Made by a program: the position numbers and the translations under genes. The notes beneath the pieces are model-generated. The model saw only the letters and a program-made list of their open reading frames with translations. It did no database searches and was not told the origin of the DNA. This document shows positions 10,817-22,788 of a DNA stretch of 64,000 bases, in pieces. This DNA is from Helianthus annuus (taxonomy: Eukaryota; Streptophyta; Magnoliopsida; Asterales; Asteraceae). Location of the stretch: contig NC_035436.2 of assembly GCF_002127325.2 (NCBI RefSeq), positions 22,830,383-22,894,382 of the forward strand, given 5' to 3'. The number at the start of each line of letters is the position of its first letter. The stretch's first letter is position 1.

Positions 10817-11810
10817 AAACCAGTACCAAAATAATAGTAAATCAGAGAATACTAAATCGAATACATTGATCAATCATCAACTAACAATCATTGAACTGCT
10901 AACAAAATAAGAACAATCGAAAAAAATTAGAAAATTAACGAAATTAGGCGAATGTAACAACAAAGAAGAATAATTGAAGCACGTATTTGGTTCCCGCTAC
11001 TTTTCTCTTTTGAAGGTCGCCCGGTATTATGTCGACTCGATTCACCATCGCTATTTTTAGTCTTCTGGGACTCTCGATGCCATGTATATCCTCGTCCTCG
11101 ACCACGACAATGACCTCTGCTGGGACTGCGGCCTCTACCTCTACCTCATCCACTTTGATAGTTAGCCACATTCGCTTCAGGGAATGGGGTTGCACCGGCG
11201 GGTTACAATTGATGGTTTTGTAGTAGGAACTTGTTGTTTTGCTCGGCGACCAGAACACATGACATCAATTCAGAATATTTTGTAAATTTACGTTCCCGGT
11301 ATTGCTGCGACAGGAGCATGTTTGAGGCATGGAACGTTGAGAAAGTTTTTTTAAGCATGTCTTCATCAGTTATTTTTTCACCACATATTTTTTACTCAGA
11401 GGTAATGTGAAACAAGGCAGAATTATATTCACTGACAGTCTGAAAATCCTGTAGTCGTAAATGAAGCCATTCATAGCGGGCTTTGGGGAGTAAGACTAAC
11501 TTCTTGTGGTCAAAATATTCTTTGATGTTTGTCCATAATTCAAGGGGGTCCTCAACAGTTAGATATTCCCGCTTTATATCTTCGTGAAGACAGTTAGATA
11601 CTCCCGCTTTAGATCTTTGTGAAGATGATGGCAGAGGAATATCATACCTTTCGCTTGATCTTGAGGTGAAGTTTGATTACCGTCAATAATTGTCTCCCCC
11701 AAATTATTTGCTGTCAAATGAATTTTAGCATCAAGAGTCCATGGGAGGTAGTTGTTACCCGAGATGTCAAGTGCGGTGAATTGAAGCTTTGATAAGTTAG
11801 ACATTTTATC
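10817..11810 (-). pseudogene. Ty1/copia gag, minus strand, broken
   Basis: The minus strand from 11805 starts MSNLSKLQFTALDISG, the usual start of a copia gag (UBN2 type), and continues through LPWTLDAKIHL and HHLHKDLKREYLTV. A partly duplicated stretch at about 11565-11600 breaks the frame. The gag then continues with FDHKKLVLLPKARYEWLHL, TVSEYNSALF and the Arg-Gly box with GYTWHRES near 11090. At least one further stop lies in the middle. An A-rich leader-like tail follows to 10817. This copy keeps gag in collinear order and serves as reference for the inverted cassettes. Confidence 0.78.
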
Positions 11811-11929
11811 TACAAAAGAAAGAGACATGCATTTAATATCAAGCATATGTATATAATGGATAGTCTAGGAGAACTTTGGGTTCTTTATAATTAAAACTTC
11901 GGGTTCTATACAAGAAGACAATTTTCATA

Positions 11930-12087
11930 TGCAGTGATGAGTTTGTGTATAAGAAAATGAGAGAAATATGAGAAGCGTATTCTTATTCATCCAACTCTAT
12001 CATTATATACATGTACATATGTAGTGGAAGATGTAACATAAAATACAACTGGAGAAAAACCAGGACATATTATCTGTATTCATAACA
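11930..12087 (-). repeat. Probable small copia LTR upstream of the gag
   Basis: On the minus strand a segment begins TGTTATGAATACAGATAATA at 12087 and ends CATCACTGCA at 11930. The start matches the LTR start at 62341 (TGTTATGAATGCAG). It lies about 120 bp upstream of the minus-strand gag start. I found no clear primer-binding site, so the right-hand limit is uncertain. Confidence 0.45.
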
Positions 12088-12321
12088 TTCGTATTAATCT
12101 TGACAGCAGGAAGTTGAAAGTTGGTGTTAGTTTTTTAGGGATATTGTATATGGAAGCCACACACGTATTAAAACTACTTTATAGGTGTTACATGTCGAAA
12201 CAAGTAGAGGGTCTTATGTGTAATTGTTGTACTCTTAGAGGGTTTATTATTAGAAAAAAAGTAACGAACTGGAATCAGATCGTTATAAGCTGTTGTAATC
12301 AGTTGTAAAGATCTTATCTCG

Positions 12322-13010
12322 ATAAGGAATTAACTCGTGTTCCTCTTATGATTCTTCTCAATTTCTTATTGCAACGTTGCTGTTCGATTCTCTGGACGCC
12401 CTTGAATTTAAACCCAAATTCATCAAATTCCGCATTCAACTCGATCAATCAGCTTTTGTACAATTCGCTGAAATTGATCACTCTTCCGATCAATTTCAAC
12501 TCGACTTCATTTCAATTCACCGAAATTGATCACTCTTTCGATCAATTTCACTTCCAAGTCATCGATTTTGTTATTGGTTTTCGTTTCAATTCAAGGTTAC
12601 GGCAATCTACAATTGCGTGTTTTTTCTATAATCAAATTGGGAAAATTAGGGTTACGATCATTGTTTATGCCGATGAGACACCAAGAAATGGAAAAATTGG
12701 AAAAGTTAACTCAAGACAGCGCAAGAGTAATTGATGGGCAACAAGCAATTTTAGACCAGAGCTATCAGATTATTGCAGATCGGTATGATAACATTAGTTA
12801 CTCAAATGGCGGAGACTAACAGCAAATTGGGTAATGATAGGGTACAGGACACTAAGATCAACGGCTGGTTCGCACGGTCGGCTTGATTTCCCAAAATTTA
12901 ATGGTGAGGAAGTTTAAGGATGGATTATTCGTTACAACAATTTCTTTGCAGTAGACGACCCCTGAAAACGCTAAGGTTCATTATGTTGTTTTCAATTTCG
13001 AACTGATGTT
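12322..13010 (+). pseudogene. Ty3/gypsy leader and gag fragment
   Basis: A leader-like stretch with repeated TTCAATTCACCGAAATTGATCA-type words (ATTGATCACTCTTCCGATCA and a variant, 12472-12545) leads into coding remnants. Around 12870-12970 a frame reads LDFPKFNGEE, a stop, then GWI and RYNNFFAVDD, the usual gypsy gag N-terminal motif. Stops and shifts are frequent and the rest of gag is gone. The sequence 12100-12321 may be LTR of the same relic. Confidence 0.6.
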
Positions 13011-13032
13011 TTAGGGCATTTGAATAGAACAT

Positions 13033-13186
13033 GATACAAGTTGATTGATGTAAAACTTATCTCGAAACGGTGCTCCAAACGGCTTAAATTTTATCAATTG
13101 GAAGTTTAAACACCCGAATTAAAGCACCGTTTCCGTCATTTGGAACACCGTTTCCAGGTTAGTTTTACATCAATCAACTCGTATCC
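13033..13186. mobile_element. MITE with about 50-bp terminal inverted repeats
   Basis: Left arm 13036-13085 (AAGTTGATTGATGTAAAACT, then GAAACGGTGCTCCAAA) pairs with right arm about 13128-13183 (TTTGGAACACCGTTTCC, then AGTTTTACATCAATCAACT). The loop is about 45 bp. No coding capacity; superfamily not assigned. Confidence 0.7.
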
Positions 13187-13584
13187 TCGAAATTCGGAAA
13201 AAAACTTAACTCCGTTAAATTTGTTTATAATGGAGATGCAGTGAGAAAAAAATACTTAAAGGGTGGGAATGCTAGTGGTAATATTCAAAGGTGATAGTGC
13301 CAATGGCCAACTACCTCTAGGTGAGATTATTAAAGTCCAATTTCCTCTTCTTTGAATTGGTGCTCGTTTGTTTTTGTTTACGCTTATTCGCTTATATTCA
13401 TGCGTGTTCGTTCGTTTATGCTTGTGAACCGTCTGTTATGTGTATTCTTTATGTTATATAGTCTATCAAGAAAATAAATCTCATAATCGAAACATAAAGT
13501 AACAAAAAAATCTTATTAGACATATGTTTTCTCTCTCGGATGGTTACATATAAAATGAAGAGTGAACATAATTAAAATTGTAAT

Positions 13585-15680
13585 CTAGAGTTCAACATTT
13601 TTAGTTTCGGGAGATTTAAGTGGGAAATTACAATGCCCATACATGTTGCAAACCCCTTGGATCTCCGTACCGCGTAGCATACGAATGTATCCCTTCTCTC
13701 CCCATCCTTCGCCCCACGAGTTCTTAACAATCCAGTACTTGGTTCCGTCAGGATCCTGATCGTATCCAACTATCAACATCGCGTGCATCAGCTCCATTCC
13801 ACATGGTCCACTATAAATTCCCTAAACACCATGAACTATTAAACAACATATCGATAACAAATGAACGATGCGTGATTGAAATGTTACCTCTTTGTAGAAC
13901 ATGAAACCGTCACCGCCAGGATCCATTTGAAAAGTTACTGGCTGATGTGCCACTGCTTTCAATAGCGCTTCTTCATCGTGTTCTGGCAAATACTCGGTTC
14001 CATCAACAGTTACCGAGTGATGACCATACTGGTTTGAAAACACAGATTGTTAGAATCAAATACAAATAACTTTTAACGTGCGAATGATACAAAAAACTAA
14101 AGTATGTTCAACTAGAAGAATTATTATTACGGTACAGTTTTAAAGTAGCGTTAATATTACTCTAGTTGATCTGTTGTAGAGTAATAAGTATCACATTTCA
14201 ACAAAATGAACTATAGCATTTATTATTATGCATTTACGCTACTTCAAAAAGGTAGTGTAATAATACTTATAGTGGTTCGAACATAATTGCTAAAATTATT
14301 TGTACAATTCGTATGTTAAAAGCTGTTTGTACTTGATATAACAAGCATTGTAATCTAGTTATCTATACTATATTCATTAGTTTTGTTTGTACCTTAGATG
14401 TATCGCATGTTTCCCTTTTACCTACATAAGGGTAGAACTCATCTGTAGCTATACCTCCATGCTCTTTGACGAAAGTAAATACGCCACAGACCTGCCCTCC
14501 GTCACAATGGAAGGTTCTGTCGCTCGAATCACAATCAAGAAGTTGTTGTTCTGATAATGATAAGAGTTGACCTGTTCTGATGGCGTTTATTCCTTCAATT
14601 GCACCCACCGCAGCAAATGCGAAACAACTTCCTGTAAACTCGACACCAAAATTGTTTGTAACTATGTGTGCTAAGTATGGTTACAAAAATATAACATCAC
14701 TGTTTTGAATATAGATAATTGTTTGTGTTATATATGGTTAAAAAAGATATATATAACATTATCAATTTGAGTATAGATAATTGTTTATGGTTAAAAAAAT
14801 ATAACATTATTGAATATATAGATAATTGTTTGTGTTAAATATGGTTACAAAAATATTTGTTTTTGAACCGCAATTTTTTTAATCTCTGTTGTCTGTGGGA
14901 CTTGAATCCAAGACTTTCCCTTTCTAAACACATGTGTTTAAAGGCTTTGTCTTTGTCAATGGACCATCACCCCATTGGTTGATTAGAAGAATATAACGTT
15001 AGTGTTTTGAATATATAGATAATTGTTTGTGTTAAATATGGTTACAGGATCATATCACTACAAGGGTAATCTAAAGTTACTATTTTATGTATTAATTTCA
15101 ATATAAATATGTAATTAACCAACCTTACTTATAGAGACAAAGGGTGGTGTTAAATTTACCCTCTTCTCTCACAAACTTGGGAGAGGGCCCACCCCAAAAG
15201 ACTAACTTGTATGTAAATGAGACAAAACGTGTTACCGCACTGTCCTTGATTTTTCATAGGGGTGACAGCGTTATGTTCCCTCCAATCCATCCTCGGTGGA
15301 ATAGCGTTTATATCGATATCATTATAACTGGAACTCAAGTTGGTCTTACGAATCCCGTGAAGAGCAATGAAGTGGCCACCCTTCGAGTCAGCATGGGTTT
15401 TCCTAAACTCATGGTGAGTCATGGTAGCAAACTCGTTTATTTGCAACTTGTATCCCAGGTTCATCTTGTTTTTCTTGTGAATATTTCGTACGTTGTGCTT
15501 GAATACATTGAACCGTTGGGGGCTTCTCTCGGTCACTTTGTGGTGTTCTCGCCACCTGTCGTACAACCCTTGGAATCCCTCCTCCGATTCGAGTTCTTGC
15601 TCATGGTAATTGAAGCTTTCCACAACTCCTAGTATCAAGACCAAAGAAAGTAAAAAAAATATAAAATTGTTCATCTTCAT
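13585..15680 (-). CDS. Papain-like cysteine endopeptidase (vignain/CEP-like), 4 exons, 353 aa
   Basis: Exons on the minus strand: 15680-15236, 14631-14393, 14028-13888, 13821-13585. All junctions have GT/AG and the frame is open to the TAG at 13585. Start chosen at 15680 (MKMNNF) because it gives a clean signal peptide (hydrophobic core residues 5-20); an upstream Met at 15722 is in frame. The I29 propeptide has an ERFNIN-type stretch (RFNVFKHN, then INEFA). The mature enzyme begins near PPRMDWRE. Catalytic Q145, C151, H288 and N309 are all present. Oddities: GSCFAFA instead of GSCWAFS, LMHAM instead of the usual LDHG/LNHG, HCDGG instead of GCNGG. The C-terminus ends KNVEL, like a decayed KDEL ER-retention tail. 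Family members act in senescence and programmed cell death. Either a divergent functional gene or a young pseudogene with relaxed constraint. Confidence 0.85.
14121..14266. mobile_element. MITE in intron 2 of the cysteine protease
   Basis: Arms 14121-14158 and 14229-14266 pair, sharing AAGTAGCGT/ACGCTACTT and ATTATTAC/GTAATAAT ends. The interior is AT-rich without a frame. It lies between exon 3 (13888-14028) and exon 2 (14393-14631), so it does not disturb coding. Confidence 0.6.
14644..15060. repeat. Imperfect repeats and a SINE-like insert in protease intron 1
   Basis: A unit built on ATAGATAATTGTTTGTG, then TTAAATATGGTTACA, recurs about four times in 14660-15050 with varied spacing. Between the last copies, 14868-14992 is unlike the repeats: on the minus strand it reads GGTGATGGTCCATTG and GGATTCAAGTCCC, which resemble Pol III A and B boxes, so a tRNA-derived SINE is possible. 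Repeat identity is firm; the SINE call is tentative. Confidence 0.5.
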
Positions 15681-15731
15681 TTGGAGGAAAATGGTGTAAG
15701 AAATGAGATTGTTATGATCCAAGTAGTACGC

Positions 15732-15739
15732 ATTTATAA
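15732..15739 (-). promoter_or_regulatory. Candidate TATA box of the cysteine protease
   Basis: TATAAATG on the minus strand, about 52 bp upstream of the chosen start codon at 15680. Spacing suits a short 5' UTR. It also falls just upstream of the alternative Met at 15722, which argues for the 15680 start. Confidence 0.5.
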
Positions 15740-18155
15740 GTGCTTATTCTTGCTTGTTTTTAGGATTTATATGTGGAGGTTTTTTTATGGTGTCAAGGGA
15801 ATGTATGGATGGATGGTTAAGCTGATTTGAATGTAAAAACTAACTAAATTTAAATAAAGGATACCTAGATACCTTTTGAAAAAGCAAATATTAAAAACTA
15901 ATGCATTTATATATAAAAATAAACAGTAAAAGTTGTGTATGCCACCAACTTTGCATAATGTATGTATACATAATTTGTTTACAGATGCATTAATAAAAAA
16001 AGGAAGTAAAGTTACACCTATATAGGTTTAATACATTATGATTTTATAATTCCAATTATGTTAGTTATATAAAAGTTGTAACATTATCTTAACAACCTGA
16101 AAACAAAGTTAAATGATTAATTATATATTATTATTATTATTATTCATTGTCGTCTTAACTATATGTATATTATTCTTCATCTTCATCTTCATCTTAACTA
16201 TATGCAAATGCAAATTCTCTTGACTTTTTTATTCAGCTTTATTTTTCGAGGGTTTGGTTTGTATTCATGTAACAACTCAACTTTTTAGGTAATTTTTAGG
16301 AATATTTTGTTCTAATTTTTTTAAGAGAGTATATGATGCCCTTACAAGGATTCAATAAGTTTACAAACATTCGTTTAGGTTTAGGTTGGGTGGTGTGGGA
16401 TAAAACCCTTAGGGTCTTTGTCACGCCACATCCGCACCACATAAATGAGGGGCTTTATCATTAACTTGTATGGTTTAAGATAACACTTTTGTACCTTTGT
16501 TCGTCAAACCAAGAGTCTCTAGATACGATAATAGTGTTAACCGATATGAGTACATTCGGTTCTGTTACCATGAACCTAATTAAGGTTTTGCTCTATTGAC
16601 CATAACGCAATAATATGCATCCAATACCTTTGTCGCCTAGTTTCCTTTTCTTAGATTCACGATGTCGAAGTATTGTTCGACAAACCCATACCCGAAGATA
16701 ATGTAATGCTGGGGGTCGTTCCATAATTCATAAGAAATTTTGTCCCGTATGTAGTTTTCGTATAGAATTTTTTTAGGTATATACGTTTTCGACCCCGGTT
16801 TTATATTTTTTTAGGTATATATGTTTTCGACCACACGGTCAAAAATCTCAAGCTTCGCCACTACATATTAAGAATGTGTTTAGTCTCATATATTTGGTCC
16901 AAAAAGGGATGTGAGTCAGTCTATTTAAAACAAAAACATTTAGGGACTACAAATTTCCTACTGGTTACGTTGTTTTTTTGCGGCATCTCAGTTGTTTTTT
17001 TGCGGCATCTCACCTCGAAATTACTCCATAGGTACCGTAAATCTTTATTGTGTCAATCTTTTGGAGTGGATAACGAGTGAAAATTAGAAATCATGGACCT
17101 GAAAGCCTATGGATGTACTCATATAAACTTTTTGGAATTTTTAGATTAGATTATCAAGTTTCACTATTTGGGACGATAGTTCTAATGTCACTTGTTGTAG
17201 TTAGATAATTATAATATTGATAAATATGAAAATTCGAATGTTAATTTATTTTGTCATGTTTATAAATCCTTTATCACAAGTTTTGCCCCAAGTATTAACA
17301 TGAAAATACGTTAATAAATTCACATATCTACATTATTTTCATATATAGACAATTCACATCCAAAAAGACAAATGGGTCACTTCTCCTTAAAATTAGATAC
17401 GAGGCGTAGTGTTTTAAACATGCCTTAAAGTAAACACCTTTATGATATTTGATTAACAAAATGATTAAAGTTGAAAACAGTTATGTTGTTTTATATGCAC
17501 TCATACATAGTTATATAATTTTGTTGTCTGCAAGAACCCCTCATATATTAATGATTACAAATATTGTTCTATATTCACTAGTTATTATGATCATTGCATA
17601 AGACAACATTAGAAGTAAACTTTGTCAGATGGATTAGGTCCCATGCATAATGGAAATCATTAAGCCAACCAAGCAAATTAAACTAGGGCTAATTATGAGT
17701 CACATAGGAAGACAAAGATCCAATCCAAGACCTAGGGGCATGTGACCCGAACAAACCACAACCCGAATAAGACTGTTTATGTATTTCCATCAAGGATAAT
17801 AACTCGAATATGGACACACGTAAATCCATGTAACTATAATACGACATATGTAGCACGTCTATTTAAAGGATCAAACAAGTTGGCAAGTCATAATGAACAA
17901 CATTGAAATAAAACCTGTCGTAAACGTACATGTTGGATTTTAATAATTATAAACTTTTCAGTTTTTAATTCTAATTTTTAAAGAAGTTAATATATCTAGT
18001 GTTGGCTCACACGAATACGACTCATTTTTGTTCAATAACTCAATCCACTCACGCCATGGTATGTGTTAAATTTGATGTCATACTCCTATCAAATTACTTT
18101 ATATCATACTCCTACCAAATTACTTGCAGGTATAATAGATAGCTATAAGTAATTG
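15740..18155. other. Non-coding, AT-rich intergenic DNA
   Basis: No frame with recognisable similarity. Visible items: an ATT microsatellite at about 16124-16143; a CTTCAT run at about 16175-16197; a 22-bp tandem duplication at about 16969-17010 (TTGTTTTTTTGCGGCATCTCA twice); two related TTTTTTAGGTATATA segments at about 16768 and 16809. The part nearest 15740 is the upstream region of the protease gene. Confidence 0.7.
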
Positions 18156-18163
18156 TTATTTCA

Positions 18164-18473
18164 GTAGGGGTGTTCAAAATCGGATATCCGAAAATTCAGA
18201 TATCCAAAAATTTTGGATACCTGATTTCACTATCCACGTCCATATCCGAAATTTCTGATCCTCGGTCGAATAGTGAATCAGAAATCTGAATATCCAATTT
18301 TTTTATTTAATTCTTATTTTTTATTATTCGGAATCAGATATTTCGGATAGTTTTGGATATCCGAATATAAATTTTTGGAAATTTTCGGACATATGATATA
18401 AAATAAAAATTAATTTTTCAAAAATTTCGGATTGGATTTATGGATACAATATAAGTATTTTTGAACACCCCTA
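18164..18473. mobile_element. hAT-type MITE, about 310 bp
   Basis: Terminal inverted repeats TAGGGGTGTTCAAAA and TTTTGAACACCCCTA with flanking GTTATTT on both sides (18155-18161 and 18474-18480). The interior repeats GGATATCCGAAA-type words that themselves pair. The end motif and a 7-8 bp duplication fit non-autonomous hAT elements. Confidence 0.78.
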
Positions 18474-18769
18474 GTTATTTGGCTTAAAAATTTAATTTGT
18501 GAAAAATAGAAATATATTTTGTTGTTTCTCATAAGAAATCAAAACACAAGAAATATGAGAATAATTGTTATTTTATATTAAAGAAACTGTTAAACCGAAT
18601 TAAGATAAATTACTATTATACTTATTTTACCACATTAAATTGGATAACTTGTGACACAAAAGTTATAATCAACCAATAGAGTTGTCAATTTTGATAAAAT
18701 GGGTTGCCCTTGGAAAGTCCAACATCCCATTTTCTAAGATAATTGTTTTGTAGGCTGGCATAAGGTACA
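18474..18769. other. AT-rich spacer
   Basis: Nothing recognised. It carries the right target duplication of the hAT-type MITE and leads into the large fold-back. TTTCTAAGATAATTGTTTT at 18731 recurs at about 18832 inside the fold-back arm. Confidence 0.6.
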
Positions 18770-20960
18770 ATGGTCTCATGTCTCCCATACCCTCTTTACA
18801 TCACATCATATATTTTGGCTCAAGTATTATAATTTCTAAGATAATTGTTTTCTCACATGTCATTCAGTGAAACTAACTCACATTATTTGTTAGTCTTTTA
18901 TATTGTAATTTATTTTATAATAAGTTCTTTTAATATATGATACATAAAGAAAATAAGAATATCATATCATATTTGAGCTTCAAGTGGATTGGTGTCATCC
19001 AACCATGGCAGCATTGTTATAAAGTCAAAAACTAATTACGTTACAAAACTATAAATAATCAACATGTTTATGCATAAGGTAGTTGTATTGTTAGCCTTGG
19101 GATTTTTTCAAAACAAAAATTCATTTCTAACCTTAAAATTTCAATATTTGACAATTTAAGTCTAAATGTTCAATCTTTAGTAATTTAACCCCTTTAATTA
19201 ATTTGATTTCTCACTTCTAATTCAAAAGTGTTCACCTTTTGCAATTTAACCCCATGATTATTTTACTTTTAACGCAAAGGTTTTCATCTTTTACAATTTA
19301 ACCCCAACACTTTTTACTTTCAATTTTGATCCCTTATACTTTGCATCTTTCGTAAATTTTCGGTTTAACGTTTTGTTCTAAATTTTTCAAGTTAACACCA
19401 CAACGTGCATGTGGAGTTCAACGTTTTTTCGTCTACTTTTCCCATTTGACAGGTCCATCGCAACGCGTCTATTTTTTCTTTTGAAAGGTCTGTCACAACG
19501 CGCAGGTCTGGGATCCCGATTTAGTTATTATTTTCTATATATGTTTTACATATGCTCGCGGTCAGTAAAAAAGATTTGCATTTCATCTAATCTATATACT
19601 TTATAAAGTAAACCATTGGGGGACACATATGCACATGTGCAAGGACAAAACATAACATAATGTGCATGTGCATATATATATATATATATATCCAAAATAA
19701 GTACCAAAACAAAAGTAAATCAGAGAATACTAAATCGAATACATTAATCAATCATCAACTAACAATCATTGAACTGCTAACAAAATAAGAACAATCGAAA
19801 AAAATCAGAACGTTAACGAAATTAGGCGAATGTAACAACAAAGAAGAATAATAGAAGCACACACTAGACATTACCGTCGATTTAATGTCTTCCAATCCGA
19901 TGTTTGTTGATCAAATGTGTTGGAGGGATCTTAATCGCGGTGTTCGACAGGGAATTAGGGTTTTCTTTTGAAGCATATGTTGTAAAATAAGGTATATTTG
20001 GAAAGTTGGTAATGAGATTTGTGGACTATCCATTAGAATTCCGGTGATCCATTTAGTTGCTTTCATTTAGGCGGAAATTCATCTGAGGTGAAACCATGGG
20101 GTGACATGTGTCCCCCAATGGTTTACTTTATCAAGTATATAGATTAGATGAAATGCAAATGTTTTTTACATAACCGCGAGCATGTGTAAAACATATATAG
20201 AAAATAATAACTAAATTGGGATCCCTGACCTTCGCGTTGTGACAGACCTATCAAAAGAAAAAATAGACGCGCTGCGATGGACCTGTCAAATGGGAAAAGT
20301 AGATGAAAAAACGTTGAAGTCCACATGCACGTTGTGGTGTTAACTTGAAAAATTTAGAACGAAACGTTAAACGGAAAATTTGCGAAAGATGCAAAGTATA
20401 AGGGATCAAAATTGAAAGTAAAAAGTGTTGGAGTAATATTGTAAAAGATGAAAAACTTTGGGTTAAAAGTAAAATAATCAAGGGGTTAAATTGCAAAAGG
20501 TGAACACTTTTGAATTAGAAGTGAGAAATCAAATTAATTAAAGGGGTTAAATTACTAAAGATTGAATATTTAGACTTAAATTGTCAAAGATTGAAATTTT
20601 AAGGTTAGAAATGAATAATTGTTTTGAAAAAATCCCAAGGCTAACAATACAACTACCTTATGCATAAACATGTTGATTATATATAGTTTTGTAACGTAAT
20701 TAGTTTTTGACTTTATAACAATGCTGCCATGGTTGGATGACACCGATCCACTTGAAGCTTGAATATGATATTCTTATTTTCTTTATGTATCATATATTAA
20801 AAGAACTTATTATATAATAAATTACAATATAAAAGACTAACAAATAATGTGTGTTAGTCTCACTGAATGACATGTGAGAAGACTATTATCTTTGAAAATA
20901 GAATACTTGAGCCAAAATATATGATGTGATGTAAAGAGGGTATGGGAGACATGAGACCAT
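18770..20960. mobile_element. Large fold-back element, arms about 860 bp
   Basis: The left arm (18770-19628) and right arm (20106-20960) are inverted copies of one another, from ATGGTCTCATGTCTCCCATA at the outside to CCATTGGGGGACACAT at the inside, with few differences by eye. The 477-bp centre contains a (TA)n tract and the A-rich leader part (19691-19858) of the copia-gag cassette, then unassigned DNA. No transposase frame. The right end directly abuts a CACTA end at 20962, and no target duplication is visible. It could be a MULE-like or Foldback element with very long inverted repeats, or an inverted duplication. Confidence 0.8.
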
Positions 20961-20961
20961 T

Positions 20962-21206
20962 CACTACAAAAAAAAATGCCATGTAGTGGCACACACTTCT
21001 AATGGCATTTAGCTTTTGTGCCACTAATTTAGGTTTTTAGTGGCACTTTACGTATACCATATTTGTTTGACACACACTTTTAGTGACATTTAGCTTTTAA
21101 GTCACTAATTTTGGTTTTTAGTGGCACTTTGTGTATGCCATATTTGTTTGACACATAACTTTAGTGGCACTTTATGTAAGCCATATTTGTTCGTGGTGTT
21201 CAAAGT
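20962..21206. mobile_element. CACTA-like end with subterminal repeats
   Basis: CACTACAAAAAAAAATGCC at 20962 is a CACTA-type terminus. Downstream a unit of about 82 bp built on TTTTTAGTGGCACTTT, then CCATATTTGTTTGACACA, recurs about three times to 21206. The other end was not found within the window, so only one terminus is identified. It is a different family from the element at 7506. Confidence 0.62.
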
Positions 21207-22345
21207 CCAGTGTTAACTGTTTTAAGGTCAAACCGTTAACAAAACCAAACTGTTTCTATCGCTTGGCTAGGTTTTGCTTCCTCATGTCTATTGTTTTACA
21301 AAGATAGTAAAACAAGGAAGTCCCAGTGAAAGTATAGTACTTGTGTTCAACTGAAAGCGAGTCACCCCGATATTACATATTATTAAAATGTACCTACTTA
21401 GCCATGGATAATTTTTTAACAAAAAATTGAAGTGTACCTACTTGGCCGTGGATTTTATAACAAAGAATAAAACTACTAATTACTAAATATTGATGTTTAA
21501 CTTAGATTTTTTAATTTAATTATATTATGTAATAAATATTTATTTCTCTTTTTCCAATTCCAATACACTTTCAGTTTCTAAATAATTTCAAGCTTCCCAC
21601 CCCACCAAAATCATCCCGCCCAATTTTTCCATCTTTTCTCCTTAACCCAAATTCCCCTTAATTCTCAAAACCTAAACCTAATTCTCAAAACCTAAATTGA
21701 GCATCTGCCCTCTAACATCCCCCATTCTCTATGTCTCGCTATCAAACATAGCAATAAGAATTGATTATTGGACTTCAGAGATTAGATCTCCGTGACCTAC
21801 AATTTCAATAGTTCGAGATATTCGGTCATGGAGTTGTCTAGCGGTGGTGCTGCTTAAGAGGTAAGGATAACCGTCTATTGAACTCAATGTTTTTTGTTCT
21901 TTGATTCAAATCTATATATGATCTCCTATCTGGTTTACGATTTTGTTGGTAGTAAACCCAAGTCCTTAAAAAATCAATTTTGCTGGTTTGAAGAATCTAT
22001 ATTGCTGATTTTAAGAATCAATATTGTTGGTTTGAAGATGCACATCAGTTGCTCGAAGAAATGCTTCTACCAATTTTTCTATTGATTTTTAAGTTTATTC
22101 GTTAGGAGACTAGTAACTGATTGTTGTATCTTGAGTTCTCACATCTCTTTATTTTAGTTATTTGAATATTAGTAGTTTTCTTATATGAACTTTTAAAATT
22201 GTTTTGACTTATAAGTTATGTTGAAGTGTTGTTTGAAACCGGTTATTACTTATTCGAATTGGTCTTGGCTTCTGGCTTCACCATGCCTTGGCTTCTGGCT
22301 TCACCATGCCTGTTTAAAGGTAATTACCAATCTATTTTAGACTTC
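21207..22345. other. Unassigned, possibly interior of the CACTA-like element
   Basis: No convincing coding frame. 21590-21860 is C-rich and UTR-like (CCTAATTCTCAAAACCTAAA repeated) and ends in a short ATG-GGTAAG stretch. A 22-bp tandem duplication GGCTTCTGGCTTCACCATGCC lies at about 22265-22310. Confidence 0.5.
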
Positions 22346-22788
22346 TAGGGCATGTTTGGCTAAAAGCTTATTTAAGTGAAAAAATGACTTTTTGTGAAAA
22401 GGACTTATTAGCTTATAACTTTTTGAAAATGAGTTTTTAGAAAAGTGTTTGGATTAGCTTATGAGGTGGGAAAAGCCAATAAATCACTAAGTTGTTTTTT
22501 AAAAAGTGTTTGCCATAGTTTATTGATGTAAAATGAATAAAATGGACAAACAAATAATATAAGGAGTGTTAAATCAGGGGTAATCTGGTAATTTGGTGTT
22601 TCAAAAGTTATAAGCTGATCAAAAAGTCACAACATGTTAACTTCTCAAAAACTCCTTTTTCTTCTTTTCAAAAAGTCATTTTGAAAAGAACTTTTAGGTT
22701 TGCCAAACAATAAAACTCCTTTTTAGTTTTTTGATTAAGTCAATAAGTCAATAAGTTGGTTGGAAAAGCTTAGCAAAACATGCCCCTA
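22346..22788. mobile_element. hAT-type MITE with GGGCATGTTTGGC ends
   Basis: The left end CTAGGGCATGTTTGGCTAA and the right end (reverse strand) CTAGGGGCATGTTTTGCTAA are inverted. The interior is AT-rich with ACTTTTTGAAAA words. The GGGCATGTTTGGC end is common among plant hAT-type MITEs. Target duplications are not clean. Confidence 0.65.

Noticed and set aside
12348..12734. 128-codon plus-strand frame
   Set aside because: Leader-like repetitive DNA of a gypsy relic; the overlapping frame at 12526 competes and neither has motifs.
15144..15632. 162-codon plus-strand frame
   Set aside because: It lies antisense to exon 1 of the cysteine protease, which has domain motifs and splice sites; the plus frame has none.
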